A stretch of 7,485 bases of DNA from Nitrospiraceae bacterium (GTDB lineage Bacteria > Nitrospirota > Nitrospiria > Nitrospirales > Nitrospiraceae), in NCBI GenBank assembly GCA_011391455.1, contig JAABQN010000100.1, positions 1-7,485 on the forward strand, in the 5' to 3' direction. Below the pieces are notes generated by a model that made no database searches, had not been told where the DNA came from, and saw only the letters and a list, made by a program, of their open reading frames with translations. Shown in pieces: positions 5,410 through 7,485 of this stretch. The first letter of the stretch is position 1, and the number at the start of each line of letters is the position of its first letter. The position numbers were made by a program, and so were the translations under genes.

Positions 5410-5439
5410 TTGACAACTTTGTCGGCCATCAGCTATCGT
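5410..5439 (+). promoter_or_regulatory. Putative promoter of the LON-N/ABC operon, implying a leaderless start
   Basis: A perfect TTGACA (5410-5415) is followed after 18 bases by TATCGT (5434-5439), 4/6. The expected transcription start, 6-7 bases downstream, is at or within a base of the ATG at 5445. No Shine-Dalgarno sequence precedes that ATG, consistent with a leaderless message. Confidence 0.45.
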
Positions 5440-5444
5440 GACCC

Positions 5445-6134
5445 ATGCAGACCGATCACGAGCGAGAGCAGCCGGGGCGCGATCAGCCTCACAGTGCGAC
5501 GCCGTTTCCCATTCCGGATCGAATTCCGGTGTTTCCTCTTCCGAATGTCGTCCTGTTCCCCAAGACCTATCTCCCCCTGCATATCTTTGAGCCGCGCTAC
5601 CGCGCCATGGTCTCGGATGCGGCAAGGAGCGGGCAATGTATCGGCATGGCCCTGCTCAAGGATGGATGGGAAACGGACTATTATGGCCATCCGCCCGTGT
5701 TCTCGATGGGCTGTGTCGGTCGATTGGCCAGTGTGCAGTCTTTGGCCGATGGCCGATCCAACATCCTGCTGCAGGGGCTGGAACGGTTTGAGATCAAATG
5801 TGAGTGGTACGACCAGGCCTATCGTGAGGCCACGATCTCTCTTGCCGTTCGGGGCACAGAGACGTCGCTCGATCCCACAGTTCGTCGGCGCTTGTTCACC
5901 ACGCTGGAGTCCTATCTCCGGTCCCGCGACGACGCGCCCACATGGCAGGAGTTTTTCCGGGAAGAAGTCAGCGACGAGATTTTCGTCAATACCCTGTCCA
6001 CCTATTTGGAGTGCACGCCCTTGGAAAAACAGTTTCTGTTGGAGGCAGACAGTCTTCACCAACAAGCCCGCCGTCTCAGTGACCTCATCGAATTCATGAT
6101 GCACGATCAATCCGGCGCGAAGGGCTGGGGCTGA
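5445..6134 (+). CDS. LON substrate-binding (N-terminal) domain protein
   Basis: A 229-residue stand-alone LON-N (PUA-like) protein. It lacks the AAA+ and protease parts of Lon. After a charged, probably disordered N-terminus (1-25) comes the hallmark IPVFPLPNVVLFPKTYLPLH (27-46) and IFEPRYRAMV (47-56). Then GCVGRLASVQSLADGR (89-104) and NILLQGLERFEI (106-117) complete the beta domain, and a helical C-terminus follows with PLEKQFLLEADSLHQQARRL (192-211). Such proteins are widespread and mostly of unknown function; substrate or adaptor binding is inferred from Lon. The ATG at 5445 is the only start upstream of the domain and has no ribosome binding site. Its stop overlaps the ABC ATPase start by one base (TGATG), so the two are translationally coupled, which suggests but does not prove a link to the exporter. 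Confidence 0.88.
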   Translation: MQTDHEREQPGRDQPHSATPFPIPDRIPVFPLPNVVLFPKTYLPLHIFEPRYRAMVSDAARSGQCIGMALLKDGWETDYYGHPPVFSMGCVGRLASVQSLADGRSNILLQGLERFEIKCEWYDQAYREATISLAVRGTETSLDPTVRRRLFTTLESYLRSRDDAPTWQEFFREEVSDEIFVNTLSTYLECTPLEKQFLLEADSLHQQARRLSDLIEFMMHDQSGAKGWG

Positions 6135-7105
6135 TGGATCGCGCCATCGCGATTCAGGTGTCCGGGCTCACGAAAGCCTATGATAAGCATACGGCTGTCT
6201 CCGATCTGTCGTTTGAGGTCTATGCGGGCGAGATTTTCGGCCTGCTGGGTCCGAACGGGGCGGGGAAAAGCACCACGCTTAGGACGCTCATCACACTGCT
6301 GACGCCGACGTCGGGCACGGCCAGTGTCTTGGGCCACGATACGGTCCGCGAGGCGGATGTCGTCCGGCGACTCATCGGCTACGTGCCTCAAGAGCGGGCC
6401 ATCGATCGTTTTCTCACCGGCAGGGAACACCTCGAACTTCTCGGCGCGCTGTACCACTTATCGAAGGCAGAAGCCGCGAAGCGCATTGCCGAGTTACTGA
6501 AGCTCGTGGAATTGGAGGAGGCGGCCGATCGCGCAGCGAAAACATACTCCGGGGGAATGAAGCGGAAGCTCGACATTGCCTGCGGTCTCTTGCCGGATCC
6601 CAAGATCTTGTTCCTTGATGAACCGACTTTAGGCTTGGATGTGCAGAGTCGGCTTCGGATCTGGGACTACGTGAGGATGTTGAAGCAACGCGGCATGACG
6701 ATCGTGATGACGACGAATTATTTGGATGAGGCGGACCAGCTTTGCGATCGATTAGCTATCATCGATAAGGGAAAACTGGTGGCGCTCGGATCGCCGACGG
6801 AACTGAAGGTCGGGCTGGGCGGCGATATCGTGTCCCTGACCTTGAAGGACCAGGGAAAGATTCCCGCGTTGGTGTCCGCGTTGACGGGACAACCGGCCAT
6901 GCGAGCGGTCAAGGCGACGCCGACCGGCCTGGATATCCGGGTCGATTCGCCTGAGAAGGCCCTGCCCGCCATCCTCGAGTCCGCCAATCGATTGGATTGC
7001 CAACTGGAGTTTATCGAGTATCACCGGCCGCGGCTCGACGACGTGTTCATCTCTCATACAGGCCGGTCCATGACCGAATCGGTCCAAGACATTCAGGCAG
7101 TATAA
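6134..7105 (+). CDS. ABC transporter ATP-binding protein, DrrA/NodI type
   Basis: A 323-residue cytoplasmic ATPase subunit of an ABC-2 exporter. In order: Walker A GPNGAGKST (39-47), Q-loop Gln86 in YVPQE, signature YSGGM (138-142), Walker B ILFLDEPT (158-165), and D-loop GLD (167-169). The switch position is Asn195 in TTNYLDEAD where most ABC ATPases have His. From memory, DrrA-type proteins often carry Gln at this position, so the change fits the subfamily. The C-terminal extension (about 225-323) ends with RPRLDDVFISHTGR (298-311), the usual tail of the DrrA group. It starts at ATG 6134, overlapping the LON-N stop, and ends nine bases before the permease start. The partner is that permease. 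The substrate (drug, lipid, polysaccharide or other) cannot be read from sequence. Confidence 0.95.
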   Translation: MDRAIAIQVSGLTKAYDKHTAVSDLSFEVYAGEIFGLLGPNGAGKSTTLRTLITLLTPTSGTASVLGHDTVREADVVRRLIGYVPQERAIDRFLTGREHLELLGALYHLSKAEAAKRIAELLKLVELEEAADRAAKTYSGGMKRKLDIACGLLPDPKILFLDEPTLGLDVQSRLRIWDYVRMLKQRGMTIVMTTNYLDEADQLCDRLAIIDKGKLVALGSPTELKVGLGGDIVSLTLKDQGKIPALVSALTGQPAMRAVKATPTGLDIRVDSPEKALPAILESANRLDCQLEFIEYHRPRLDDVFISHTGRSMTESVQDIQAV

Positions 7106-7114
7106 GGAGAGACA

Positions 7115-7485
7115 GTGACGGAGTACTGGCAAGAAATTCATGCGTTGACGATGCGGTGGGTCAAGCGGCTCAGCCGCGAGAAGTTCAGTATGTTGTTCAC
7201 GCTCGTGCAGCCGATGCTGTTCTGGCTGATTTTTTTCGGCAATTTGTTCCAGCGGGCTGCGGATGTGCAAGTGACGCAGGCCCCGGACTACATCAGCTTT
7301 CTGACAGCCGGCGTGGTCGTCATGACGGTGCTCAACAATGGGCTCGCCGGGGGCGTCGATCTGCTGTTCGACAAGGAGAATGGGTTTCTGGAACGGTTGA
7401 TGACCACGCCGATCCATCGAAGTTCCGTGATCCTGAGCCGGTTCATTTTCGTCATGACGATTACGTCGCTTCAAGTGCTCGTGAT
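7115..7485 (+). CDS. ABC-2 type transporter permease, 5' part (runs off the right edge)
   Basis: The first 123 codons of the membrane subunit paired with the upstream ATPase. The GTG at 7115 has AAGGAGA about 5 bases upstream, starting inside the ATPase stop codon. The product begins with a cytoplasmic amphipathic stretch (WQEIHALTMRWVKRLSREK, 5-23), then a first membrane segment (about 25-42, LFTLVQPMLFWLIFF), an outside loop, a second segment (about 60-78), and the conserved cytoplasmic loop DKENGFLERLMTTPIHR (86-102). A third segment starts near 107. The ENGFLERL motif is typical of DrrB-type ABC-2 permeases. Together with the ATPase it should form a homodimeric exporter. The rest of the gene is outside the window. 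Confidence 0.93.
   Translation, partial: MTEYWQEIHALTMRWVKRLSREKFSMLFTLVQPMLFWLIFFGNLFQRAADVQVTQAPDYISFLTAGVVVMTVLNNGLAGGVDLLFDKENGFLERLMTTPIHRSSVILSRFIFVMTITSLQVLV

Noticed and set aside
5277..5429. N-terminal extension of the lipocalin-like protein to an ATG at 5429
   Set aside because: It would bury the signal peptide 51 residues inside the protein, and the likely promoter lies within it. The start at 5276 fits the family.
5167..6099. 310-residue plus-strand frame overlapping the LON-N gene
   Set aside because: It is rich in Arg, Ser and Pro as expected for a shadow frame, and it overlaps two recognisable genes.
6752..7474. 240-residue minus-strand frame opposite the ABC genes
   Set aside because: It lies antisense to clear ATPase and permease coding sequence and has His/Gln/Arg-rich shadow composition.

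Overview
The window looks like ordinary chromosome from a moderately GC-rich Gram-negative-type bacterium. Shine-Dalgarno sites are good, ATG, GTG and perhaps TTG starts are used, two proteins carry Sec-type signal peptides, and no phage or transposase genes are present. The gene mix (DUF1579, tandem YCII/DGPF proteins, a BNR protein coupled to a MoaD-like carrier, EcsC, an AttH-type lipocalin-like protein, a LON-N protein coupled to a DrrA-type ABC exporter) and the intergenic motif near 540-563 remind me of Nitrospira/Nitrospirota. That placement rests on memory, not on a search.

Left part, minus strand (1-2852). A cluster reads leftward from a promoter near 2890-2918: a YCII/DGPF protein cut short by an in-frame TAG (2544-2852), a second intact YCII/DGPF protein (2081-2446), a six-Asp-box BNR beta-propeller (854-2038), and a MoaD/ThiS-like protein ending in Gly-Gly (561-857) whose start overlaps the BNR stop as ATGA. 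The non-coding stretch 321-560 follows, with an 18-bp-stem palindrome. Then comes the 5' part of a secreted DUF1579 protein (1-320), which has its own ribosome binding site and runs off the left edge.

Middle (2853-4142). A divergent promoter region of about 245 bp separates the minus-strand cluster from a plus-strand EcsC-family gene (3098-3877). Between the EcsC gene and the convergent gene to its right is a 265-bp gap. Its right part is an eleven-unit nonanucleotide repeat that reverses polarity around a small palindrome.

Right part (4143-7485). An exported AttH/CrtC-type lipocalin-like protein (4143-5276, minus) is divergent from a plus-strand operon: a LON substrate-binding-domain protein (5445-6134, apparently leaderless), an ABC ATPase overlapping it by one base (6134-7105), and the 5' part of an ABC-2 permease (from 7115, running off the right edge). 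The last two should form a DrrAB-type exporter of unknown substrate.

No tRNA, rRNA, CRISPR array, insertion sequence or canonical intrinsic terminator with a U-tract was seen. The most notable points are the coupled BNR/MoaD-like pair, the nonsense-truncated YCII paralogue, the nonamer array, the long palindrome, and the leaderless LON-N start.
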